A DNA stretch of 64,000 nt from Shewanella putrefaciens (GCF_016406305.1 NZ_CP066369.1:2126501-2190500), one strand, 5' to 3'; shown: positions 36,200-45,547, counted from the first letter of the stretch. Notes: generated from the sequence alone by a model not told the origin. Numbers and translations are program-made.

Positions 36200-36327
36200 G
36201 TTGAACTGACGGCCGATTAAGGTAATGTAGTCGCAGAATATTGACAACTTGATGGCGCTACCGAGCAAGTCCCTATAGGTTGGGGAGCAAAAAACGGTCG
36301 AATTTTCAGAGATTCGGCCGTTTTTTT
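36200..36327 (+). ncRNA. Candidate small RNA upstream of eptA
   Basis: About 130 bases without a coding frame that end in a strong independent terminator (36293-36327), upstream of and separate from the eptA control region. The preceding gene already has its own terminator at 36066-36090, so this second terminator needs its own transcript. The 5' end is not known; a weak promoter (TTGAAC ... TAATGT near 36202-36230) is possible. I recognise no known sRNA family. Confidence 0.35.
36293..36327 (+). terminator. Strong terminator without an assigned gene
   Basis: 10-bp stem AACGGTCGAA (36293-36302) with TTCGGCCGTT (36313-36322), one G-T wobble, followed by a run of seven T bases from 36321. A typical rho-independent terminator. 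Confidence 0.88.
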
Positions 36328-36412
36328 AGCTTGTTTTTGACTAGGTAGTTATCGCTATGATCCATTTGAGCTGCGGCGAGCGGCTTGATACTATGGCGCA
36401 AAAAAATATAGC

Positions 36413-36429
36413 CGTAAGATTATCTTAAG
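36413..36429 (+). promoter_or_regulatory. PmrA-box-like site before eptA
   Basis: CGTAAG-ATTAT-CTTAAG, i.e. two direct half-sites five bases apart. The enterobacterial PmrA box is YTTAAK-N5-YTTAAK; this has one mismatch in the first half. TATATC follows at once (36431-36436) and may be the -10. It lies 48 bases upstream of a gene that PmrA controls in other genera. Confidence 0.6.
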
Positions 36430-36477
36430 GTATATCAGTTAGCTTCGGCCAACTACTAATTTGAGAGAGCGTTATCA

Positions 36478-38103
36478 GTGTTAGCGAGATTTAAGACTCT
36501 GTCGGTGAATCGATTTACTTTCATCACTGCATTATTTTACGTGTGTATTTTTAATATTTCCCTCTTCGAAGTCATTAAAAAAGGCATTGAAACACAGCCG
36601 CAAGTCGATCCGATTTTTATTGCGACCATGCCTTTGTTTCTGGCATGTGCACTGAGTTTTGTATTTTCACTCTTTACGGTTAAGTATTTGATAAAACCGT
36701 TTTTTATCATACTCACCCTGTTGTCATCTAGCGTCTCTTTTGCGGCTCTGCAATATAATGTCGTATTCGATTACGGCATGATAGAAAACACCTTACAGAC
36801 TAATAGCGCCGAAGCTTTGATGTATGTGAATTTTGCTTCGATTGCCAATATGTTGTTGACGGGGATCTTACCCTCATACCTGATTTATAAGGCCGATATC
36901 CAATACAAGCCTTTCTTTAAGGAGTTGCTGCATAAAATCGTGTTTATGCTGGCCATGCTGCTCGGTGTTGGGCTGATTGCCTTCTTTTATTTCCAAGATT
37001 ACGCCGCCTTTGGCCGTAATAACGACCAAATCAAACGTTATATAGTGCCAACCTATTTTATTGGCGCCGCGGCGAAATACGTTAATGTACACTATTTGCA
37101 AACTCCCATTGAATATCAACAGCTTGGGCTAGATGCAAGCAATGTCAGCACTAATGCCAACGGTAAGCCCAATTTACTGGTGCTGGTGGTGGGAGAGACG
37201 GCGCGTTCGATGAACTACCAATATTATGGCTATGACAAACCAACGAATGCCCATACCCAGGGCCAAGGGTTAATCGCGTTTAAAGACACCCATTCCTGCG
37301 GCACCGCCACCGCTGTGTCTCTGCCCTGCATGTTTTCCAGAATGGGGCGGGAAGATTACGATGCTCGCCGTGCCTACGCCCAGGATACGGCAATCGATGT
37401 GCTCAACCATGCAGGCATTAAAGTGCAATGGTTTGACAATGATTCGGGTTGCAAAGGGGTGTGCGATCAGGTCGAGAATATCACCATAGATTTGAATAGT
37501 GATCCTGAGCTGTGCTCGGGCCAATACTGTTTTGATCAGGTTCTGCTCAATAAATTGGATGAAGCGTTAGCAAAGGCCGAGGGTAAAGATACAGTGATCG
37601 CCCTGCACATTATCGGCAGCCATGGGCCGACGTATTTCCTGCGCTATCCTGAGCAGCACCGTAAATTTACCCCAGATTGTCAGCGTAGCGATATTCAAAA
37701 CTGCAGCGCCGAAGAGTTGATGAACACCTACGATAATACGATTTTATATACGGACTATATTCTTAGTGAAGTCGTGAACAAACTTAAACACCAGCAAGAT
37801 AAATTTGATACCGCCATGTTATATCTTTCCGATCATGGCGAGTCTTTGGGGGAGTCTGGCATGTATTTGCACGGCGCACCTTACAGCATCGCACCCATAG
37901 AGCAAACGAGTATTCCAATGCTCGCTTGGCTGTCGGATGGATTTAACCAAGATAACCATTTAAATCAAGAGTGTTTGGCTAACGAGGCCGCTAAGGGTGG
38001 TTTTTCCCACGATAACCTGTTTGACAGCCTGCTCGGGTTAATGAATGTGAAGACGCAGGTTTACCAAGCCGAATTAGACATATTTGCCCGCTGCCGAACC
38101 TGA
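36478..38103 (+). CDS. eptA: Lipid A phosphoethanolamine transferase EptA
   Basis: 541 residues, starting GTG (GAGAG about 10 bases before). Five N-terminal membrane helices (to about residue 175), then a periplasmic sulfatase-fold domain. The catalytic Thr region is VGETARSMNYQYYGY, followed by HSCGTATAVSLPCMFSRM, and metal-binding residues in YLSDHGESLGESGMYLHG. It adds phosphoethanolamine to lipid A and lowers binding of cationic peptides such as polymyxin. It is a single gene behind a PmrA-like box; the pmrAB two-component genes are not in the window. Confidence 0.94.
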   Translation: MLARFKTLSVNRFTFITALFYVCIFNISLFEVIKKGIETQPQVDPIFIATMPLFLACALSFVFSLFTVKYLIKPFFIILTLLSSSVSFAALQYNVVFDYGMIENTLQTNSAEALMYVNFASIANMLLTGILPSYLIYKADIQYKPFFKELLHKIVFMLAMLLGVGLIAFFYFQDYAAFGRNNDQIKRYIVPTYFIGAAAKYVNVHYLQTPIEYQQLGLDASNVSTNANGKPNLLVLVVGETARSMNYQYYGYDKPTNAHTQGQGLIAFKDTHSCGTATAVSLPCMFSRMGREDYDARRAYAQDTAIDVLNHAGIKVQWFDNDSGCKGVCDQVENITIDLNSDPELCSGQYCFDQVLLNKLDEALAKAEGKDTVIALHIIGSHGPTYFLRYPEQHRKFTPDCQRSDIQNCSAEELMNTYDNTILYTDYILSEVVNKLKHQQDKFDTAMLYLSDHGESLGESGMYLHGAPYSIAPIEQTSIPMLAWLSDGFNQDNHLNQECLANEAAKGGFSHDNLFDSLLGLMNVKTQVYQAELDIFARCRT

Positions 38104-38141
38104 TCCCCTGATGTGCCGCTAAAACTGGTGCAGCTAGAGAG

Positions 38142-38155
38142 GTTAAGCGCTTAAC
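38142..38155. repeat. 14-bp perfect palindrome after eptA
   Basis: GTTAAGC/GCTTAAC, 39 bases after the eptA stop. No T-run, so probably a protein site or chance rather than a terminator. Confidence 0.4.
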
Positions 38156-38297
38156 GGCCAGATTTCAAAGGGGATGGTGACATCCTCTTGGCTATTTTGC
38201 GCCTTATCATAATATTTGATTATTCCCATATCCAAATCGCAGTAGTTGAGTTAACTTAGTTTATACAAAAACATAACAACTAGATGGTTTGCGATTT

Positions 38298-39326
38298 ATG
38301 TCATCTCCTGCAGAAAATACTGAACTCGATGCTGCCGCTCAGATCCTGCGTTTAGCTGTGCCACAAATGTCTGCCCTCGGTATTCCCGTTACCCCCGAAA
38401 ACTATACAGTCTGGTATGAATATTTTTCTGGCATGAATCTCGACTTAAATCGCGCCATCGATGGTTTTATAGCTAATCATGTGCTGTTTACTAAGGAGGT
38501 TAATACCAGCCTCTATAAGAACTTTATCCAAGAAAAATCTCCAGAAGTCATTGAAAATGTTCAGATAGAAACACAGATTTTGATTAACTCCCTACTCAGT
38601 AAAATCGCGCAATTGAACCAAGGTACCGTGGCCTTTTCGGGATCTTTGGCCGAATTTGGCATTAAATTACAGTCAAGCCCAGATCTGAATACCCTCAATC
38701 AGTTAGTCGATGGGGTGATGGATGAAATGCAAAACCTACTGCTTAATAACCAAAATATGGAGCAGAGCCTGAATGTGATGGGGCAAGAAGTACAGAGCCT
38801 CAAATCTGAGATGGAAAATTTAAGTCTGGCCGCGATGACGGATCAACTGACTTCTTTGCATAATCGCCGCGCCTATGAGTTTGCCATCCAAGACTATGTA
38901 CACTGCGCCAAGGAACAACATACCCGTTGCAGTTTGTTATTGATTGATATCGATAAATTTAAAAATTTCAATGATACCTATGGGCATCAAATTGGCGATA
39001 AAGTGCTCGCCTACGTGGCGCTGGCCCTAAAACAATGTGTGCGGGGAGATGATTTCGTCGCTCGCTATGGGGGGGAGGAGTTTGTGGTGCTTTTGCCCAA
39101 CACCCATTTTCACGATGCGTTACAGGTGGCTGAAACCTTAAGGGAACGGATCTCTGAACGGCGTTTAACCATAGGGAAAGATAAAAAGTTATCTTTAGGC
39201 GCGATAACGGTTTCCATCGGCCTTGCGTCATTGCAGGAAGGGGACGATGCCGAAACCCTATTTAGCCGCGCCGACAAAGCCCTCTACGAAGCCAAATCCG
39301 ATGGTCGAAATTGTGTTAGAGGTTAA
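38298..39326 (+). CDS. Diguanylate cyclase with N-terminal helical domain
   Basis: 342 residues from the ATG (a TTG nine bases earlier is possible). C-terminal GGDEF domain (about 175-340) with active-site ARYGGEEFVVLLP and an RxxD product-inhibition site (RGDD) five residues before it. The N-terminal 170 residues are helical, without membrane segments, and of the type found in the soluble GGDEF proteins of Pseudomonas and Shewanella. It makes c-di-GMP from GTP. Single gene. Confidence 0.92.
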   Translation: MSSPAENTELDAAAQILRLAVPQMSALGIPVTPENYTVWYEYFSGMNLDLNRAIDGFIANHVLFTKEVNTSLYKNFIQEKSPEVIENVQIETQILINSLLSKIAQLNQGTVAFSGSLAEFGIKLQSSPDLNTLNQLVDGVMDEMQNLLLNNQNMEQSLNVMGQEVQSLKSEMENLSLAAMTDQLTSLHNRRAYEFAIQDYVHCAKEQHTRCSLLLIDIDKFKNFNDTYGHQIGDKVLAYVALALKQCVRGDDFVARYGGEEFVVLLPNTHFHDALQVAETLRERISERRLTIGKDKKLSLGAITVSIGLASLQEGDDAETLFSRADKALYEAKSDGRNCVRG

Positions 39327-39347
39327 GCTAGCGCTTTGTTAGCGGCA

Positions 39348-39419
39348 AAGCCTACTCTGCATTAGCAGTTAAGCATGCTCGGTATAAACGGCTAAACCTA
39401 CTTTGTATTAACGGTTAAG
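39348..39419. repeat. Imperfect 27-bp direct repeat over the patZ stop
   Basis: Copies at 39348-39374 and 39393-39419 (AAGCCTACTCTGCATTAGCA... and AAACCTACTTTGTATTAACG...) match at about 21 of 27 bases. The second contains the patZ stop codon (39415-39417, minus strand). Confidence 0.65.
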
Positions 39420-42126
39420 CCTCTTTGGGTGGATTTTCCTTTAAGTCCATATGCATTTTAATCAAATGCTCTTCCATATCGAAACTCACTTTGAACCCTA
39501 AACTCTTGGCGAGGCTGGCCATGTTGCGATTCTCGAACATGGTAAAGCCAGTCAGCACTTGGGTATCATTGGCTTGATAATATTTGATGAGTTTCTCAAG
39601 CAAGAGCTTACCTAAACCTATCCCTTGGTGATCACCACGTACCGCCATGGCAAATTCGGCCTCGGTATTGTCGGGGTCGATGGAGGCACGCACCGCGCCC
39701 AGTGTGATGTCATCCCCATCTGGCCCCTTGGCAGTGGCGATAAACGCCATCTCGCGGGCATAATCGATTTGGGTTAAGACCGCCATTTCCTCATGGGTCA
39801 TTTTCGAGCGCACCCCAAAATAGCGTTTGTACCTGTCTTCATCGGAAAGTGAATTATCGAAGGCTAAATGTTTAGGTTCATCCTCCGGCAGAATGGGCCG
39901 CAGCATGACCTTAAGGCCATTTTTGAGCTCGGCGATTTCTTCTAACTCCTTCGGATAGGGCATGATAGCCAGACGCGATGAATTATCGGCGTTGGCATCA
40001 TGCAGCCGAATATTCACATCGAGCAGGGTGATGTGCTCGCCCGCGGCCAGTACGGGGTTTAAATCCAAGGAGGCGATTTCGGGGCAATCGATAATAATGT
40101 GGGATATTTGCGTTAGCATCACGCATAGGGCGTTCATATCTAAGCCCAGCGGTAAATGTCGATCCTTGAGTTTGTGGGTCTTTAATGCCTGGATCACCAT
40201 ATAACGGGCCAGCGCCATATTTAGCGGCGGCAGGGCAACGGCGGCATCATTCGTCGGGTCCCATTCGGAGCCGCCTTCGCCTAAACAAATGGCGGGCCCA
40301 AAGACAGGGTCGCTTATCACGGCCACGCGGATCTCTTGCGCCCCCGCCGTGAGGGCCATTTTCTGTACTATCATGCCCTCGATAATCGCTTCGGGATTGG
40401 CCTGATGTACCCTTTTAGTAATCGCATTGGCCGCGTGGCGGATATCTTCGGCCGAGGTTAAATTGAGCATCACCCCGTGCACATCGGATTTATGTAAGAT
40501 ATTCGGCGATTGCACTTTTAACGCTAAGGGATAGCCCGCTTCGTTGGCAATGGCGACCGCTTCATCGGCATCTTTGACAAACCAAGTGTCTATAGTATTA
40601 AGGCCATAGGCCCGCAAAATGGGGCTGGCCTCGTGGGTTTCCAGCACCGATTTTCCTTTAGCCTGGGCCGCCTGCAGTAATTTGCGGGCAGTGAGGCTAT
40701 CGGTGGGAATATTGTCGGGGATGGATTGCGGCACTTCCTGCAGCAACTTTTGGTTGCGGCGGTATTCTACCATATGCATAAAGGCGCCAACGGCCCCTTC
40801 GGGGGTGCGATAGGTGGAGATACCGCCCTTAGTGAAGCGTTTGCGAGCCTGATAGGCTGAGTCTTCGCCGCTCCAATTGGTTAAAATATTAAGGCGATTC
40901 TTTTTGGGGTGGGCATGGATGACTTTTATCAGCGCATCGGCAATCTCCACACTTTCCCCTAAGGCTGAGGGGGAATGCAGTACCAGAATCGCGTCCAACT
41001 CATCACAATCCATTAAGATAGTGAGCGCTTTGGCATAACGAGTTGCATTGGCATCGCCTATGATGTCGACGGGATTTTGCCTTGACCAGGTATTGGGCAA
41101 CACAGCGTCCAGTTGGGCAATGGTGTTTTCCGATAATTCCGCCAACTTGCCACCCCGCAGGATCAGTTCATCCACGGCGAGTACCGCTGGGCCACCGCCA
41201 TTACTGATAATGCCTAAGCGTTCACCTTGCAGGGGATTGGAGTGAGCGAGACTTTCTACCGCGGCGAAGAGTTCAATCAAATCGTTAACCCGCAGCATAC
41301 CCGCACGGCGGAATGCGGCTTCGTACACGGCATCGTTACCACCAACACCACCCGTATGTAATTTTGCGGCGCGGGCACCTTCGGCGCTACGGCCTGATTT
41401 GATCACTAAAATGGGTTTATTGCGGGAAGCGGCGCGGGCTGCCGAGAGAAAATGGCGCTTCTCGTTCACTGAGTCGATATACAGCATAATGGCGCTGGTG
41501 CGACTGTCGCGGCCAAGGTAATCAAGCAGTTCATCGAAATTGATGTCGGTGGCGTCACCAAGGGAGATAAAAGACGAAAACCCAATGCCTTTGTTATTGG
41601 CCCAGTCTAATACTGTAGTGCAAATGGCGGCCGATTGGGACACGAAGGCAATTTTGCCGGGCAGGGCGCTGGCATGGGCGAGGCTGGCGTTTAATCCCAG
41701 TGGTGGCAGTAACATGCCTAAGCTGTTTGGCCCCAGAATGCGCATACCGTAACGCTTAGCGTTTTGCATAGTCAGCTCGAGCAGACTCACGCCCTCTTCA
41801 TTGAATTCCTGCGTCATGCCAGAAGCCATAATAATGGCCACCTTACAACCAAACTGGGCCAAGGTTTCAACAATCGCGGGCACCCGACAAGCGCGGGTAC
41901 AGATAACGGCCAAATCGGGTTTAATGGGCAAGGCTTCGATATTGGGATAGGCGAGTACCCCCATCACAGCGCGATACTTAGGGGTGACGGGCATAATAGG
42001 TCCCGAAAAACCGCTGGAGAGCAGGTTTTTCATCAACACATTTCCGGCACGTTTTTCGGTATTCGAGGCGCCGATAATGGCAACGGAAGTCGGTTTAAAT
42101 AAGGAGTTTAACGTACGTTGACTCAT
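39415..42126 (-). CDS. patZ: Protein lysine acetyltransferase PatZ (acyl-CoA-synthetase-like/GNAT fusion)
   Basis: 903 residues from the ATG at 42126 (GGGA six bases before); a TTG at 42147 would add seven. The N-terminal 700 residues are like ADP-forming acyl-CoA synthetase (CoA-binding: SVAIIGASNTEKRAGNV; ATP-grasp part about 480-700). The C-terminal 170 residues are a GNAT acetyltransferase with the acetyl-CoA loop VRGDHQGIGLGKLLLEKL. This is the Pat/YfiQ architecture, which acetylates and inactivates acetyl-CoA synthetase. The His seen in catalytic ADP-forming synthetases is usually lost in PatZ; I did not see a convincing one. Single gene. Confidence 0.9.
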   Translation of the reverse strand: MSQRTLNSLFKPTSVAIIGASNTEKRAGNVLMKNLLSSGFSGPIMPVTPKYRAVMGVLAYPNIEALPIKPDLAVICTRACRVPAIVETLAQFGCKVAIIMASGMTQEFNEEGVSLLELTMQNAKRYGMRILGPNSLGMLLPPLGLNASLAHASALPGKIAFVSQSAAICTTVLDWANNKGIGFSSFISLGDATDINFDELLDYLGRDSRTSAIMLYIDSVNEKRHFLSAARAASRNKPILVIKSGRSAEGARAAKLHTGGVGGNDAVYEAAFRRAGMLRVNDLIELFAAVESLAHSNPLQGERLGIISNGGGPAVLAVDELILRGGKLAELSENTIAQLDAVLPNTWSRQNPVDIIGDANATRYAKALTILMDCDELDAILVLHSPSALGESVEIADALIKVIHAHPKKNRLNILTNWSGEDSAYQARKRFTKGGISTYRTPEGAVGAFMHMVEYRRNQKLLQEVPQSIPDNIPTDSLTARKLLQAAQAKGKSVLETHEASPILRAYGLNTIDTWFVKDADEAVAIANEAGYPLALKVQSPNILHKSDVHGVMLNLTSAEDIRHAANAITKRVHQANPEAIIEGMIVQKMALTAGAQEIRVAVISDPVFGPAICLGEGGSEWDPTNDAAVALPPLNMALARYMVIQALKTHKLKDRHLPLGLDMNALCVMLTQISHIIIDCPEIASLDLNPVLAAGEHITLLDVNIRLHDANADNSSRLAIMPYPKELEEIAELKNGLKVMLRPILPEDEPKHLAFDNSLSDEDRYKRYFGVRSKMTHEEMAVLTQIDYAREMAFIATAKGPDGDDITLGAVRASIDPDNTEAEFAMAVRGDHQGIGLGKLLLEKLIKYYQANDTQVLTGFTMFENRNMASLAKSLGFKVSFDMEEHLIKMHMDLKENPPKEA

Positions 42127-42402
42127 AAGCGATCCCATCCCAATCAATGACCTTGCCAGTGTAACCTAGGGTTTGATGGCTGCACAGTTAAGTTTATGTA
42201 TCCGCAGGACAAGTTTATGCCTAAATGACGAAACCGAGCGTTTAGGGTTACTCCCCTTGTCTGGCTGGTTAAAATCTATACTGCAAAGCTTATTTTTTGA
42301 ATATTAAGGAAAACCGCATAAAAAATTTTTTTCACTCGTTGTTTGAAAACCCTTGAATGTGAAACTACTTTATAATCACTGTTCAATAATTGTGAAGCCT
42401 CT

Positions 42403-43545
42403 ATGACATACAAGGATGGCGCCGTAGCAGTCTTGGCCGTAGTAATAGGATACCTATTGGGTTCAATGACGAACTGGATTATGAGCCCAATAACAGCCGT
42501 TGCACTCATGTTGTTTTGGCAGTTTTACGTGGAAAAGCAAACAACACATAGCCAAGATTGCGACGAACAAGTCGATAAACAGCAGCACAGTGCCCATTGG
42601 CAAACCCACATCAACCTCTATCAAGAAACGATCTCTACACTCGGCGACTGTGAGACGAATATTAATAATGTTCTTACTGTTCAAGAAGATGCTGTTAGTT
42701 TATTGGGTGATTCCTTCGATGGATTAGGCCGATTGATGACGGAACAAACGGGGTTTATTTCCGATCTTGTTAAGAGTGCCGACGACGCAGAAATATTCCA
42801 TTCTGAGCAAATGAAGCAATTTGCCAATAATACTTCACAGACATTGGAGCGCTTTATTCAATCCACCATTGAGATGTCAGCATCGACAATGGAATTATTG
42901 GAAAAGGTCAATCTCATTTATGAGTCTATGCCCCAGGCGATGAAAGCCCTGCAGGATATAGATCAAATCTCATCACAAACCAATTTACTTGCGTTAAATG
43001 CGGCCATTGAAGCTGCCCGAGCGGGGGATGCTGGACGCGGGTTTGCGGTGGTTGCCGATGAGGTTCGTGCACTCTCTAACCGCAGTGCAGGATTTAGTGA
43101 AGGGATCCAAAAACAGCTCAAGTCGATTCAAAAACAGATAGAGCAACTTACACAGCACGTGAGTAAGGTTGCAGCACAGGATATGACATATATCATTGAT
43201 GCAAAAAAGGATATTGATACGGCGCTGAGGCAAATTATTGTCAAGGCAGAAAGGGACTCTAAAGTCATTGAACGGATTGACTCCTCAGCCCATGAATTGG
43301 AACGGGCAATATCCGATACCATTAGGGGACTGCAATTTAGTGATATTACTTCCCAAAACCTCAGTTACACCAATCAATCATTACACCATTTAAAAGCTTC
43401 TCTTTTGCAGATCACCAGCTTATCACACGAAGAATTTGGTATTGAAGGTTCTGCAATAACAACAAAAATGAGTCAGAACAGAAAAGAAACACATAATCCA
43501 GTTTCTAGGAATGAAATGACAAGTGGTGAAGTTGAACTCTTTTAA
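42403..43545 (+). CDS. Short methyl-accepting chemotaxis protein heading the che operon
   Basis: 380 residues. Two membrane helices lie close together at the N-terminus (about 6-25 and 28-45) with almost no periplasmic loop, so it cannot sense a periplasmic ligand in the usual way. No PAS or HAMP domain is clear. The helical cytoplasmic part holds the signalling tip ([30 protein letters not shown], interrupted here only by citation length) at about 190-220. It starts the ten-gene operon; the crsA-like gene begins 14 bases after its stop. It may sense a membrane or internal cue. A TATAAT at 42371-42376 could be its -10, but no -35 at proper spacing was found. Confidence 0.88.
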   Translation: MTYKDGAVAVLAVVIGYLLGSMTNWIMSPITAVALMLFWQFYVEKQTTHSQDCDEQVDKQQHSAHWQTHINLYQETISTLGDCETNINNVLTVQEDAVSLLGDSFDGLGRLMTEQTGFISDLVKSADDAEIFHSEQMKQFANNTSQTLERFIQSTIEMSASTMELLEKVNLIYESMPQAMKALQDIDQISSQTNLLALNAAIEAARAGDAGRGFAVVADEVRALSNRSAGFSEGIQKQLKSIQKQIEQLTQHVSKVAAQDMTYIIDAKKDIDTALRQIIVKAERDSKVIERIDSSAHELERAISDTIRGLQFSDITSQNLSYTNQSLHHLKASLLQITSLSHEEFGIEGSAITTKMSQNRKETHNPVSRNEMTSGEVELF

Positions 43546-43559
43546 TTGGATATATTGTT

Positions 43560-43850
43560 ATGTCAAACATTCATATTATCGCCTTGCCAGAACGTTTTGA
43601 TTTTCACTATCACAGAACTTTCACGAGCGCTTATCAAGATATTTTAAAATTAAAAGAAGTTAATCATGTTGTCTTAGATTTTAGCCGAGTATTATATCTC
43701 GACAGTTCAGCATTAGGAATGATGGTGCTGTTATATCGTAAAACCCAGGAATTAGGATGTTCCACGTCAATAAAAGGAGCCCATGGTCAGGCGGAAGAGA
43801 TTTTAAGAGTGGCGAATATGCAGAAGCTATACTCTATAGGATCAGAATAG
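43560..43850 (+). CDS. crsA: STAS-domain anti-sigma factor antagonist (CrsA-like)
   Basis: 96 residues, a complete stand-alone STAS domain. The phosphorylatable serine region is visible (VLYLDSSALGMMVLL, about 52-62). In S. oneidensis the pair CrsA/CrsR, at the same place before cheY-cheA, controls the stress sigma factor RpoS by partner switching: unphosphorylated CrsA binds the anti-sigma module of CrsR and frees RpoS. The name is given by architecture and gene order; I have not compared sequences. The next gene starts two bases after its stop. Confidence 0.82.
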   Translation: MSNIHIIALPERFDFHYHRTFTSAYQDILKLKEVNHVVLDFSRVLYLDSSALGMMVLLYRKTQELGCSTSIKGAHGQAEEILRVANMQKLYSIGSE

Positions 43851-43852
43851 TT

Positions 43853-45547
43853 ATGTTTGAGCGGCCAACAACGCAGCATTTTATTTTAGTTGTCGATGAT
43901 GATCCTGTCGCAAGCCAATCTATTAGTGATTTTATACACAGAAAAGGCTATAGCGTTATTGTATGTAACAACCTTGAGGAAGCTTTTTTTGAGCTTTCGC
44001 AAAATCAAGTCGATCTTATTTTGGCTAATTATCTACAAACCGATGGTACTGCACTCATATTATTAGAGCACTTGGTTCAATTAGAAAAAGAAATACCGGT
44101 TATTGTCATTAATGAAAAAAAGGAGCCACAAGCCATTTTTGACTGCTTCAAAATGGGGGTGCTCGACTTTGTGATTAAACCGATCAATGTGGAACTCTTT
44201 TGGTATAAAGCCGAATGTTTACTCAGTCGGGTGCAATTACAAGATAAAGTCAAGCAGCAAAGGATTGAACTGGAAGAAATGCTCTATGAAAAGGCGAGGG
44301 AGGAGCAAATGGCTCGCCATCTCTTTGAGCACTTGGTGAATATTGATAATGTGAACTTTAGTTTTATTCGCACATTTTGTCAGGCCAGTGCCAGTTTTAG
44401 CGGTGATATCATTTTAAATAGCATTGCACCTAATGGTAATTTGTTTTTAATGTTAGCCGATTCGACGGGCCATGGACTCAGTGCCGCCATGCCAATAATG
44501 CGCGTAGCAAGCACATTTAGGGCTATGGTTACAAAAGGATTTTCCTTAATTGCCCTCATTAGTGAGTTAAATGAAAAGGTGCATAGGGAAAATCCAGGGG
44601 ACCGCTTTGTCGCTTGTATTATACTGGAGGCCGATTTTCATCGAAGAAAGCTCTATATATGGAATGGTGGTATGCCGCCGGTCTACATGCAAGGCCATTG
44701 CAATGATATCGTATCTTCGTCGCCAGAATATAATGATAAATTTCATTCAACGAATATGGCAATAGGTATCTTGCCACCATATACTTTTATTGCCGATGTT
44801 TTTACGATTGATTTACCCGAACAGGGATATGCCTGTTTATTTAGTGATGGTTTAATTGATCAACGGACTAAAGATGGTACTCCTTTGGGAGTAGATAATT
44901 TAAGGAATTTATTTAAAGAGCACCAAGGTGAGTTAACGCAGTTTTTAAATGACAACTTCAGGCAATATTTTTCTGGTCAACATATTGCTGACGATATTAC
45001 CGTTTGTACATTGGATTTTAAGATGCTTAATGCTTGGCACAGCAGACGAGATCTTAGTAAGCTTAAATCAAATCTAGATGGGGAATTTTCCTGGAATATT
45101 CATATTTCTGGACCTATGCTATTAAGGGCTGATTATTTAAGTACACTCAATCATTTTTTAATTAGTTTTGGTTGTGCTGCAAGTTTTTGCCAAAAAGTAT
45201 TTACAGTTGTCGCTGAATTGTTTAATAACGCATTAGACCATGGTGTACTAAAGTTAGACTCGAGAATGAAAAATGATCCAGATGGTTTCGAGTTATACCA
45301 TAGTATTCGAGAGAACAACTCGGAGCGTCTAACCGCTGATGATTGGGTCAAAGTGAATATCAGCTGGTGTTCAACAAAGGAATTGCACATCTGTGTCGCC
45401 GATAGTGGAACGGGTTTTAAGGAGGTGCAAGCATCAATTTCAGACTATCCTGAACTGTCAGGCAGAGGTCTCTCACTGGTGAAAGCATTATGTAAAGATT
45501 ACGCGTTAATATCACCGGGTAATATCACTAAAGTCATAATGGAATAG
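43853..45547 (+). CDS. crsR: REC-PP2C-HATPase partner-switch regulator (CrsR-like)
   Basis: 564 residues from the ATG at 43853; the open frame runs back to 43757 inside the STAS gene, but that part is not likely coding. Domains: receiver (about 10-125), coiled coil (125-155), SpoIIE-type PP2C phosphatase (about 170-390; SGDIILN, LADSTGHGLSAAMP, FSDGLIDQR, DDITVCTL), and a C-terminal anti-sigma HATPase (about 410-560; VAELFNNALDHG, DSGTGFKE). Like CrsR it should dephosphorylate and phosphorylate CrsA and hold RpoS. The receiver is unusual: the phosphoacceptor place is Asn59 (DLILANYLQTDG), and the T/S position at the end of strand 4 is Asn (VIVINEKK), while the acidic pair and the Lys (FVIKP) remain. 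Confidence 0.85.
   Translation: MFERPTTQHFILVVDDDPVASQSISDFIHRKGYSVIVCNNLEEAFFELSQNQVDLILANYLQTDGTALILLEHLVQLEKEIPVIVINEKKEPQAIFDCFKMGVLDFVIKPINVELFWYKAECLLSRVQLQDKVKQQRIELEEMLYEKAREEQMARHLFEHLVNIDNVNFSFIRTFCQASASFSGDIILNSIAPNGNLFLMLADSTGHGLSAAMPIMRVASTFRAMVTKGFSLIALISELNEKVHRENPGDRFVACIILEADFHRRKLYIWNGGMPPVYMQGHCNDIVSSSPEYNDKFHSTNMAIGILPPYTFIADVFTIDLPEQGYACLFSDGLIDQRTKDGTPLGVDNLRNLFKEHQGELTQFLNDNFRQYFSGQHIADDITVCTLDFKMLNAWHSRRDLSKLKSNLDGEFSWNIHISGPMLLRADYLSTLNHFLISFGCAASFCQKVFTVVAELFNNALDHGVLKLDSRMKNDPDGFELYHSIRENNSERLTADDWVKVNISWCSTKELHICVADSGTGFKEVQASISDYPELSGRGLSLVKALCKDYALISPGNITKVIME

Larger units (their letters stand above)
36054..36477. other. 424-bp region between marR-type gene and eptA
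   Basis: Contents in order: terminator at 36066-36090; direct repeat CATCCTCGA twice and perfect palindrome AATCATGCATGATT (36146-36159); a possible small RNA ending in a strong terminator at 36293-36327; and the PmrA-like box at 36413-36429 in front of eptA. Confidence 0.6.

Noticed and set aside
39327..39414. Possible intergenic gene between the diguanylate cyclase and patZ
   Set aside because: The space holds only the imperfect direct repeat and has no coding frame.
43757..43852. N-terminal extension of the CrsR-like frame into the STAS gene
   Set aside because: The stretch is out of frame with the well-conserved STAS domain; the ATG at 43853 follows the STAS stop and opens directly into the receiver domain.
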